Assembly: GCA_009801015.1 (NCBI GenBank)
Contig: VHZZ01008089.1
Span: forward strand, 30,006-57,964
Source of the DNA: Silene noctiflora
Taxonomy: Eukaryota > Streptophyta > Magnoliopsida > Caryophyllales > Caryophyllaceae
Direction: 5' to 3'
Length of the DNA: 27,959 nucleotides
Under the pieces are notes generated by a model, which did no database searches, was not told the origin of the DNA, and worked only from the letters and a program-made list of their open reading frames with translations. Positions 1 through 7,315 of this stretch are shown here, in pieces. Within the stretch, counting starts at the first letter, position 1; each line of letters begins with the position of its first letter. The position numbers and the translations under genes were made by a program.

Positions 1-1750
1 CCAGAGCCGCAAAGGTAAGGGCATTCTCGAGAGTGCTCCGGAGGGCAGCAACCTTTTCTTTCAGCCCCAGCATCTCAGTAGACATAGAAGATTTGACATC
101 CAGAACCTGAGTAAGGCGAGCTTCAGCAGCAGCCAGCTGACTCTTAGCGTCGGAAAGCTGACCCTGAAGCTCCTGCTTATGAGCCGCCTCCTCCATCAGA
201 AGATCCTGGGTGGAATTTAGCTTAGCCTGTGCCGCATTCCTTTGCTCCAGAAGGTCGGCTTTCTCCGCTTGAAGTTTACGAACGCTGTCCCCCAGGGGCG
301 AGATCTTTCGCCGAAGGAACAGGGCCATCTGCAGCACGGTCCACAAAAAAAAAATTATATATACCTCGAAAGAATGCTCAGCAGCACGGTCCACCAAGTC
401 TTCCAATGACCTCTTTTGCAGTACAGACTCAGGNCCAGGAAGCAGGATCTGGTCAAGGACGCCCAANTCNTTGGCGGATTTGGTCTTACCAAAGCCCTCA
501 GGAAACCTCACGGTTACCCCAGAAGGGACGCCGTGGTTAGGAGCAGGTTCAGATTCAGGCCTGGACTCAGAGGTGGCAGCAGCCTCAGGAGCAGGAACGC
601 GGACATGGGGGTGGATGTATCCAGGCAGTGGAGGTTTTGTAGCTAGGGGAACAACATCAATAGGCTCGTCGGGGGTNCCAGCAGCAGACCTTCTCCTGGT
701 CCGGGATCCAGGAGCAGGAGTGGAATCAGCTTTCCTTTTCTCAGCCGNTTTCTGGACGTCNTCAGCACGCTTCNTCTCCCTCCGAGCCAGGATAGCAGCA
801 AGTGTAACCTTGGGTTTAGCAGTACCTGGGGGCAACNGAAAGTTAGACGCAGAAAGCAAGCACANCAGCAGAAAGTTAGAAGCAGGGAAGGAAAAAGGAG
901 GGGGAAGGCCATACCAGACGACATTGATTCCCCTGTTTCTTCCTCTTCTTCTACTTCACCTTCTACTCNGGAGGAAGGAGCCGAATCTTGCACCAAGTCA
1001 GGAAAAGTCCTGTGCGCAAGAGGAGGACCGAAAAGTTTGCTGAGAGACGCAACCTCGTCAGGTGANGGAACGAACTGGTGTAGGCCTGCGCAAGAAGCCA
1101 AGTAAGAAAAAAGTGAGCACAAAGTAAAATTCAAAGAACGGAAATGCGTGGATACCTTTCGTAGAGCGCCAATCACTGAATATGTAATCGATGGGAGGAG
1201 GAAGCGAGTTAATGTCGACAAAAACAAATCGGGTGAACCATTTGTTGTCATCGGGTTTCACCGGAAAATAAATAAAGTTTTCTTCACCATTGCGAGCTCG
1301 AATGGTCACTTGGCCTCGACTAAGTGATCTAACTGCGAAAAGATGACCAAGATTGGAAAGACTAATGTCGTAACCAAACAACTCGTTCATTGCGCAGACA
1401 GCAAGCAGAGTCCGCCAAGCATAAGGGGATACTTGGCAAATGGCGAGCCGATTAAGAATTAGGAATTCTCGAATTAAAGGGGGAAGCGGAAATCGGAGAC
1501 CAAGGCGGAAAGCATATTCGTACAAGCAAGTCCACCCCGACCTCACAAAATCGGCTCTCTGACCGGGAGTCGGAATATGAAACACCACCTCGTCGGAAAA
1601 ACCGAACCTCTTCCTGATAAGGGCGAGGTCAGGCGCCGTGAAAGTGGAGTCACAAGAATGCTTGGCAGAAAGAATACAAAAAGAGGGAAAAAGCCCCGAC
1701 AACGATGGCGATTCCGAAGTAGCAGACGCAGACTCTGACTCTTTCGACAT
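1..1750 (-). CDS. Spliced antisense gene of a Gypsy retrotransposon (Transposase_28-like plus coiled coil), 3' end outside window
   Basis: I do not know its function. I reconstruct four exons on the - strand: 1750-1156, 1085-915, 825-365 and 328 to the window edge. The introns are 1155-1086, 914-826 and 364-329, all GT-AG. Phases agree (1, 1, 0), and the joined frame stays open for 518 residues with no stop, running through the N bases. Residues about 35-125 resemble the plant 'putative gypsy type transposon' domain (PF04195, Transposase_28): see GLRFPLPPLIREFL followed by QVSPYAWRTLL. Exon 2 is acidic (EGEVEEEEE). Exon 3 is Lys/Arg- then Pro/Ala-rich and may hold a nuclear localisation signal. 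Exon 4 is Ala/Leu/Glu/Lys-rich with heptad character, so a coiled coil. The polypurine tract and LTR lie on the opposite strand, so the gene is antisense to the element. Extra ORFs, some antisense, are known 3' of pol in Tat-lineage Gypsy elements. The start is the first Met of the frame. The third intron is only 36 nt and is the least certain. Confidence 0.72.
331..394. repeat. 14-bp direct repeat around the 36-nt third intron
   Basis: GCAGCACGGTCCAC occurs at 331-344 and again at 381-394. The bases between are an A-run, a TA-rich stretch and the end of exon 3. The right copy is coding; the left copy lies inside the proposed intron next to its acceptor. This looks like a local duplication, or an assembly artefact, that replaced the original intron body. 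Confidence 0.6.
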
Positions 1751-2061
1751 GCTGAACGCAGGAAAGGGGGGAGAAGCAGTACCTGGGGATGGGCGCTGGA
1801 GCAGAGCCGTGGAGAGGAGTTAAGGAGAATTTGAAAAATCTTGGGAGAAGAAGGGGAAGTGACGGTTGAAGTTGGGAAGTGAGGAAATTTTTGGGAAGGT
1901 AAAAGTAATAAGTGGTTGGGGGAAAGTGTGAGGAAAGAGGGGAAGTGGGGTAGTTGGGGTAATTAAGTAGGGATTGAAGGTTAGGCGCACGTCACGTCGC
2001 ATTGGGCNAAGAGTTGAGGCAGTCTGGACCAGAAATTCCCGTCCAAACGATTTTTTAGACG
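1751..2061. other. Spacer between antisense gene and polypurine tract
   Basis: No gene seen. On the - strand this would be the 5' leader and promoter side of the antisense gene. The 80 nt before the start codon are pyrimidine-rich on that strand, and I see no clear TATA box. On the + strand it is the untranslated 3' part of the retrotransposon. Confidence 0.45.
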
Positions 2062-2075
2062 AAAATTTGGGGGCA
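2062..2075 (+). other. Polypurine tract of the Gypsy element
   Basis: AAAATTTGGGGGCA lies immediately before the TGTTATGGG start of the LTR. A G-rich tract abutting a TG start is what primes plus-strand synthesis in LTR retrotransposons. It fixes the element orientation as + and the LTR that follows as the 3' LTR. Confidence 0.7.
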
Positions 2076-2077
2076 AT

Positions 2078-2641
2078 TGTTATGGGTGAAAATACCAATT
2101 TAAGCATACGTGCTACGTGGCGAATATCCGTTGGCCAAAAGAAGGAAGGAAGGATTGACGACGTGGACAGATAAGGGCCGCACGATCCACTCCACAAATT
2201 CATGCACATGTGATAATTGCCAAGTCAAAGTCTGTTGAAGCAAATAGCAAACAACTCCCTATTTTGAAGGTAACCACCGCAGGAATCCAGGGGCAGAAGC
2301 AGGAGAAAAGTGTGGACTAAAACCCTAGCCTACAACACCTATATAAGAGGAAGCAAGGCAAGGGAAAAAGGACCATTCCGTTCACAGTACTTCGACAACA
2401 TTCATATTTAGCAATACTTATAGAAAATCCATTATTGTATTCATGCACGTTTCCGTTCCTTCACCTCGATTATAGTGCCAAATTGGTGGGATTCTGACTC
2501 CCCCCGCGGTTTTTCCCACATCGGGTTTTCCGCGTCACCAAAATATCTCGTGTCAAACTTTGTCTTTCGTCATTCGTTCCATTCGTTTGCATCGTCTCAT
2601 TCATCCACGCATTAGCCTTCGATCAATCACTTTAACCTACA
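2078..2641 (+). mobile_element. 3' LTR of a Ty3/Gypsy retrotransposon (Tat-like)
   Basis: The LTR starts TGTTATGGG right after the polypurine tract and ends ...ACCTACA, giving the short TGT...ACA terminal inverted repeat (about 564 bp). It holds a TATA box (TATATAA, 2340-2346) for the U3 promoter. The GC-rich CCCCCCGCGG and TTTTCCCACATCGGG stretches further on would fall in R/U5. The five bases after it (attaa, 2642-2646) would be the target duplication, but its partner is outside the window. The right end rests on the CA dinucleotide only, so a few bases of error are possible. The Tat assignment is inferred from the antisense gene. Confidence 0.72.
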
Positions 2642-3040
2642 ATTAAATTAACTATTTGGTGAAATTTTACCTAAACAATCATGTTTTTTTTTTTGCACGG
2701 AGGTTTAATCAACTTTTGAATCCTTGCCGAGTTGCCTCCATCTCGCTGAGCCATTATACAGAACAATTGCGGATGAGTGTAAGAGGTGGGGGTCTTGGGG
2801 AACCTAGTCACGTAAACAAACTAACAAGGTGTTTTTTAATACCTTTCTTCTAAGTTCTACTCTGTACTTTCCCAATTATTTGTTTATTTATTTTTTTTGT
2901 TTACCTTTTTGTGAAATTTATTTTAATTGGAAGCATATACTCTGTAAATGATTAGAAGGGAGGGTAAATTTTAAACCGGACACCGTAAAAGAAGTTGTAG
3001 GTCAGTGACTGAGAGAGAAGCTAAGAAAGGAAATGGTTAC
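2642..3040 (-). other. Remaining part of intron 1 of the dehydrogenase gene
   Basis: This AT-rich stretch starts (on the - strand) with a GTAACC donor at 3040 and runs into the LTR. I looked for the expected second exon, with its Cys-Gly-Ile-Cys-His zinc/substrate segment, and found none on either strand. A T-run of 12 or so sits near 2683. Confidence 0.55.
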
Positions 3041-3138
3041 CTTCTAGAGAAATGGAAAGGAGAAAGAAAACCAGTAGAATCAGTAGCAGCAAACCCAAAA
3101 GCTTTGTTTGGATGTTCTTCTACGGGTGACTTAGCCAT
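3041..3138 (-). CDS. Exon 1 of a cinnamyl-alcohol/mannitol dehydrogenase-like gene, interrupted by the retrotransposon
   Basis: Reading from the ATG at 3138, the exon codes for 32 residues plus two bases. It begins [20 protein letters not shown] and ends LSPFHFSRR, where the last Arg codon is split by a GTAACC donor. This is the N-terminus of plant CAD-type medium-chain, zinc- and NADP(H)-dependent alcohol dehydrogenases, the group that includes proteins annotated as CAD or mannitol dehydrogenase. They reduce aromatic aldehydes or oxidise alcohols in the cytosol, in lignin and defence metabolism. A TATA box lies about 90 bp upstream. The zinc-binding and cofactor domains are not visible: the Gypsy LTR begins 400 bp into the intron. 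The gene may be split by a giant intron or be a dead fragment; the rest would lie left of the window. Confidence 0.75.
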
Positions 3139-3225
3139 CTACGATCAACTTTCTGTGAAAAGAAAAAAAAGAACGAACCCCAAATAATAAAATTCCAAAA
3201 TGTATGTATGATATGTAGATGAGGG

Positions 3226-3236
3226 ATTATATATAG
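3226..3236 (-). promoter_or_regulatory. TATA box of the dehydrogenase-like gene
   Basis: On the - strand the sequence reads CTATATATAAT, about 90-100 bp before the ATG at 3138. That spacing leaves a leader of some 60 nt. Confidence 0.55.
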
Positions 3237-3442
3237 TACTCCATGCAAAATTGAATAAAATCAGGTAGCGAAGAATACGAGGAAACAAAAGGAAGTGGAA
3301 ACCAATGTGTTATCATTCACGAACACGATTCATGATCTACTCCCATTTGTTGGTGGAGCCGTGGAGGTCTCGATCATAATTTCATATCCGCAACTCTGCA
3401 ACGGTATTAGACGGCTTTATGATACGACAAATCGAACAAAAA

Positions 3443-3640
3443 AATGACACGACCAAACATATCGAGATAGACGGTCATTTTGTACGTCATCACCTTGTAG
3501 CAAATGAAATCAAAACGGTCCATGTCCGAAGCAAGGAACAAATAGCGGATTTCTTTACAAAGGCACTCGAAGGCTAATCATTCGATCATTTACAGTGCAA
3601 GTTGGGACTCGGGTTACCACGAGCTCCAACTTGAGGAGGA
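3443..3640 (+). pseudogene. Copia retrotransposon RNase H C-terminal remnant
   Basis: Frame from 3443 gives TKHIEIDGHFVRHHLVANEI, then VHVRSKEQIADFFTKALEG, a stop, and FDHLQCKLGL. These are the conserved last motifs of Ty1/Copia RNase H (TKHIE.D.HF.R, EQ.AD.FTKAL, F..L..KLG). Upstream conserved motifs are missing or out of frame, so the copy is 5'-truncated and broken by at least one stop. A purine-rich tract (TGAGGAGGAG, about 3631-3640) leads into the LTR. Confidence 0.8.
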
Positions 3641-3853
3641 GTGAAAGAATAATTATTAGGATATGCTAGATACTATAATATGTGATATTAGTTATTTAGT
3701 TAAGTAAATATTTTAGTTGCTTATTATTAGGAGATATGATACAATCATATCTTTTGTAATCTTTTGTATTGTTGTATATATGCCTTGATGCATCGTTGGA
3801 ATGAATACAAGAAAGTACATATCTTCTGCTTCCTATGTTCCTTAGTTTTCACA
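3641..3853 (+). mobile_element. 3' LTR of the truncated Copia element
   Basis: It starts TGAAAGAATAATTATTAGG right after the polypurine tract and ends near TTTTCACA, about 213 bp. The TTGTATATATGCC stretch and the AATGAATACAAGAAAG block are typical of small Copia LTRs. The right boundary is approximate. Confidence 0.65.
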
Positions 3854-3864
3854 AAATATGTGGC

Positions 3865-4316
3865 GGTTAACCTACCCGAATTGAGCTCGTGCTCGGGTGG
3901 GCTCGCAATCGACTCAGAATTCTCCGAACTTCAAAAACTAGAGATTGACTCTATCTCGATTTAGTCATTATTTTTGTTATCTTTTTCACTTTAAAAATCA
4001 AATTAAAAATAAATTAGTTGTAAGATAAATAACCAAATGCAAAAAAATTAACAATTATAATAAACATATAATCATAAATACTAAAATAACATTTCAATAG
4101 GAAAAAAAAGTCGCAAAATACTAAAATTGATTAATAAAAAGAATAAAACGAGTTTAATCGAGCTTCCGATCCGAGCTCTATTAAGCTCAGAATCGGCTTG
4201 AATTTGGTCATGTTGGGCTCAAAATCAACTCTAAATCAGGTTTGACCAATTTTGAGCTGAACTTTGACCGAGTTGTTTTCGAAGGCTCTACAAACCGACT
4301 CACATTATTTACAGCC
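3865..4316. mobile_element. Degenerate hAT-like non-autonomous element (GAGCTCG-rich), right end only
   Basis: The segment repeats variants of GAGCTCG and GGGCTC on both flanks of an AT-rich core and ends TTTACAGCCCTA. That is the usual terminal sequence of a common plant hAT-type repeat whose other end reads TAGGGCTGTAAA. The left terminus is absent next to the Copia LTR, so the copy is truncated. Confidence 0.4.
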
Positions 4317-4426
4317 CTAGATATCTTTATCTAGCAGTACATTTTATTTTGATATAATTGTGATGATGAAGTCTACTTAAATACATTAATTGTTATAAGT
4401 AATCAAAACAAAATTAAAGGTTTACT

Positions 4427-4479
4427 AAAATCTTGGCTTCTTTGTCAAAAAAAAAAAAAAAAAAAAAAAATCTTGGCTT
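4427..4479 (+). mobile_element. Extremely short retroposon: 7 bp plus poly(A)24 between 13-bp target duplications
   Basis: AAAATCTTGGCTT occurs at 4427-4439 and again at 4467-4479. Between them lie CTTTGTC (4440-4446) and a run of 24 A (4447-4470, sharing four A with the right copy). This is the footprint of target-primed reverse transcription that stopped after copying only a few bases of a LINE or SINE 3' end. Confidence 0.65.
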
Positions 4480-4538
4480 AGTGTAATAGACTGAACCAAA
4501 CAATGTGATATATTTTAATAAAAATTAATTCAGTAGTA

Positions 4539-4796
4539 CTCCCTCCATTCAAGTCCACCCTACATGTTTGCTTTTTCACGTTTGCCAACACGTGTTTTGC
4601 GGGGTAAATNTCTTTAGTTACGTATTTGCAAAAATTATAAAAGTTAGATATTTTTAATGTACTTCTAAAGACGGATCAAATAAGATCCCACATGAATATA
4701 TTTTAACTTACGTATTGAGAGAAAATCGAAATTCAAAGCTTACTTGTGAATAGTGTACAAAATAGAAATGTGTAGTGTGGAGTTGAATGGAGGGAG
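4539..4796. mobile_element. Stowaway-type (Tc1/Mariner) MITE
   Basis: The terminal inverted repeats start CTCCCTCCATTCAA at both ends and match over about 25 bp with two mismatches. They are flanked by TA target duplications (4537-4538 and 4797-4798). At 258 bp with no coding capacity, this is a standard Stowaway MITE. Confidence 0.88.
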
Positions 4797-5326
4797 TAGT
4801 TTTTAAAACAGTGTATTACAAAGGCAGTAGTTATCAAAAAACCTAAAGAAAAATTGCAAATCAATTGCATTACATAAAAACGTGACCATTTTATGTTTAA
4901 TACTTTTTTAATAAAATTTATTATACTTTTAGTTGACATCCGTTTTTATTATATTAATTAAAATTCATTTTGTATGCCCTTCGTCCGATTCATTTGTTTA
5001 CATTGATTTCTACATGGTAACTTAGTGTTTTTTTCCTGATTCTATATGGTAATCTTACCTTTTCAAAATGCACAAATGGTAACCCTCTAATATATTAATA
5101 CGTATTAGAATGGCCCTGAACGGGTATTCCGTCAATTTTTCCATTATGTAGCTAACGAAAAGTGAAGTGGCTGATTTAATTTTGAGAATTTTCTATACGG
5201 TAACCCCATATTTTAAAAAATCTCTACAAGATAACCCTAATTTTATACAAAACACACACGCTTACAAAAATACTAATTCAATTAATCATTTTTCTCATTT
5301 GCGCTAAAAGAAAGAGCAAAGCGTCT
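4797..5326. other. AT-rich intergenic stretch
   Basis: No gene or recognisable element seen. Composition is AT-rich with frequent stops in all frames. Confidence 0.5.
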
Positions 5327-5329
5327 TGC

Positions 5330-5500
5330 TTGTGACGGATACTATCCGTCATAAGCTAAAGACGGATAATGTCTCTCTCTCTCAATAAGGTAAGTGGGAG
5401 GGCAATTGGGTGAAAATGGAGCACCCCATGGATAGTGTCACTTGGATATTGTGAGAGGGACACGTCCGTCTTCAGCTTATGACGTAGTGCCCGTCTCGAG
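5330..5500. mobile_element. Inverted-repeat element (GACGGATA-type MITE)
   Basis: CGTCATAAGCTAAAGACGGA at 5347-5366 pairs with 5465-5484 in inverted orientation, 19 of 20 bases matching, with a loop of about 100 bp. Weaker pairing continues outward through GACGG blocks. The structure suggests a short non-autonomous DNA transposon. Its exact ends and target duplication are unclear. Confidence 0.45.
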
Positions 5501-5766
5501 AATTTGTGAAGAAAGAGATAGGGCAGGGCTTGCTTGGATTGAGGGTAAAGGGGGAAAATAAATAGGGGGGGGGGGGGGGGGTGATATGTAAGGTGCATTT
5601 TCCATGTTTGGAATGAGATATTATTCACCTCCGAATCTATTACCCTCATGAAGGGGTAATACATTATCCACCCTCCCCCTTGGGTAATGATTATGGGACT
5701 AATCTCCTCAGTAATCATTACTCTTATATGTCAAACCTATTATCAGGTAATTAACTTCTCCAATAA

Positions 5767-6714
5767 GGGGGCGTTTGGTTAGAGAAAGGGAAAGGGAAAG
5801 GAAATCAGAAAGGGTAAGAGGGGGAAAGGTAAGGGATTACCTAAAACTTAACTAGTTTTTTGGTTATATCAAGAGAATTAATGGTCCACCCACTCTCAAT
5901 CCTACCACTAACACACACCACCATAAACAACCACTTATTTACTCAAAAATGGCTGCAACCATCGTCTCCCCACCCCACTACTGCTGAGACCCCACCACAT
6001 CGTCCCATCTGACACTTCGCCCACTTGTCGTCGTCGCCCCACCCCACTCTAACACCACAACCGTCACTCTTCACCCTAAAAAAACCCTACTCTACCCTCG
6101 AAATCCGGCGGTCTGGGGTACTTAGGGTGAAGATTGGTGGGTTGTGGTTTGTTTTGGTGTGCGGGTGGTTTAGGTGAGGTGGTTGTGGTGGTGGTGATGG
6201 TGGTGGGCGTCATGGCGGTGGTGGTGATGGCAGCGGTGTCGGTGGCATGGTGGTGGTGGCGTCATGGCGGCGGCGGTGGTGGTGGCGGTGGCGGTGGCAG
6301 TGGCGTGGTGGTGGTGGTGGTGGTTGGTGTGGTGGTAGTCGCAAGTGTGGTGGTTGGTGAATAAGGTGGTTGAAAGGTAACAAGGGTAATGAAATCTCAT
6401 ACCTTGGGGGGNTCTGGGGTACTTAGGGTGAAGATTGGTGGGTTGTGGTTTGTTTTGGTGTGCGGGTGGTTTAGGTGGGGTGGTTGTGGTGGTGGTGATG
6501 GTGGTGGGCGTCATGGCGGTGGTGGTGGTGGCAGCGGTGTCGGTGGCATGGTGGTGGTGGTGTCATGGCGGCGGCGGTGGTGGCGGCGGTGGCGGTGGCG
6601 TTAGTCGCAAGTGTGGTGGTTGGTGAATAAGGTGGTTGAAAGGTAACAAGGATAATGAAATCAGTAACTTTGTTTCCTTTTCCCTTTCTTATAGACCCCC
6701 AACCAAACGCCCCC
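5767..6714. mobile_element. Tourist-type (PIF/Harbinger) MITE enlarged by GGT/GTG repeats
   Basis: The ends are GGGGGCGTTTGGTT and its exact inverse AACCAAACGCCCCC, flanked on both sides by TAA (5764-5766 and 6715-6717), the Harbinger target duplication. The next blocks, AGAAAGGGAAA, also pair. At 948 bp it is long for a MITE because the centre contains GGT/GTG/GGC microsatellite and an internal duplication. The long valine- and glycine-rich open frames here are a by-product of the trinucleotide repeat. Confidence 0.85.
6113..6660. repeat. Internal tandem duplication, period about 301 bp, with GGT microsatellite
   Basis: CTGGGGTACTTAGGGTGAAG begins at 6113 and again at 6414, followed in both copies by the same GGT/GTG-rich sequence and the GTGGTTGGTGAATAAGGTGG tail. 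The second copy is shorter inside the microsatellite. An N at 6412 sits exactly at the junction. Confidence 0.75.
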
Positions 6715-6819
6715 TAATTATCACCCGATTAGATGATTATTCATGGATTCTAGGAATCCACGCAAACCCACCTTGCACATATGACAAATGTTTTGGGTCT
6801 TATTTGCCGGTTCTCCGCC

Positions 6820-7315
6820 ACTCCACTTGGCAATTTGACATTCGTGAAAACTGAAAACGAGCATCACCTAGTCCACGCGAATTGCGCAACGGTTTCGAAA
6901 TATAACCTGCAAACATAAAACGGTAAGACATTCATCTTTTGTCCCAATCATTGTATTACTTCATCATATTTTGCGCGGTTCAATTTGTAAGCACATTTAA
7001 TCGAATTCGCGTTTTTTGCTATTTGATATCAGTTTAATCGATTTACCATGTTATTTTTACCTCGTTTCATTTCGATTTAGACAATTAGGGTTTCTACGTT
7101 GCACAATTTGTTGAAGATCACCGCATTTATTTCTGTTATCGTTAAAATTTGTTCACGATTTCACAATAAATTTGTTTTAATTGAAAATTTTCAGCTTCAC
7201 TCATAATTGAGATTATTTTATGATGCATATTATATTGTTCTCATTTAATTTGATTGTTCTGCAGGTTAACAGTGTAGGAATCACTGCTTGAATCGGCCAG
7301 GTTAACATAACTAAA
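6820..7315 (+). promoter_or_regulatory. QCR6: Leader of QCR6 with a 342-bp intron
   Basis: A donor GTAAGA at 6923 and an acceptor TTGTTCTGCAG ending at 7264 frame a leader intron that is AT-rich like other plant introns. A second AG at 7300 is possible. The transcription start is not marked by a clear TATA box and probably lies between 6800 and 6880, about 50-100 bp from the edge of the MITE cluster. The start is inferred from splice signals only. Confidence 0.5.

Larger units (their letters stand above)
5526..6769. mobile_element. MITE (GGGCTTGCTTGGAT ends), split by a nested Tourist element
   Basis: The left end GGGCTTGCTTGGATTGA (5526-5542) is matched, inverted, by GGAATCCACGCAAACCC ending at 6769, 14 of 17 bases. 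The inner part has GTAAT/ATTAC blocks like those of the element at 8227-8533, which shares the same terminal sequence. A pure run of 17 G (5565-5581) lies inside; its length may be an assembly estimate. The Tourist element at 5767-6714 sits within it. No clear target duplication seen. Confidence 0.5.

Noticed and set aside
229-1043. Overlapping + strand frames at 229-540, 416-646 and 471-1043
   Set aside because: They are mirror frames of exons 3 and 4 of the antisense gene, cross N bases and show no family motif.
643-1251. 202-residue frame on the - strand as a separate gene
   Set aside because: It is exon 2 of the antisense gene read through both neighbouring introns and then out of frame in exon 3. 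The spliced model explains it better.
3005-3187. 60-residue + strand frame
   Set aside because: It is the mirror of the dehydrogenase exon 1, which is the recognisable coding strand.
5356-5718. 120-residue frame on the - strand with poly-Pro
   Set aside because: It spans an inverted-repeat element, a 17-G run and the start of a MITE, and has no domain.
6134-6626. Valine/glycine-rich (+) and Thr/His-rich (-) frames
   Set aside because: They are translations of the GGT/GTG microsatellite in the Tourist element.
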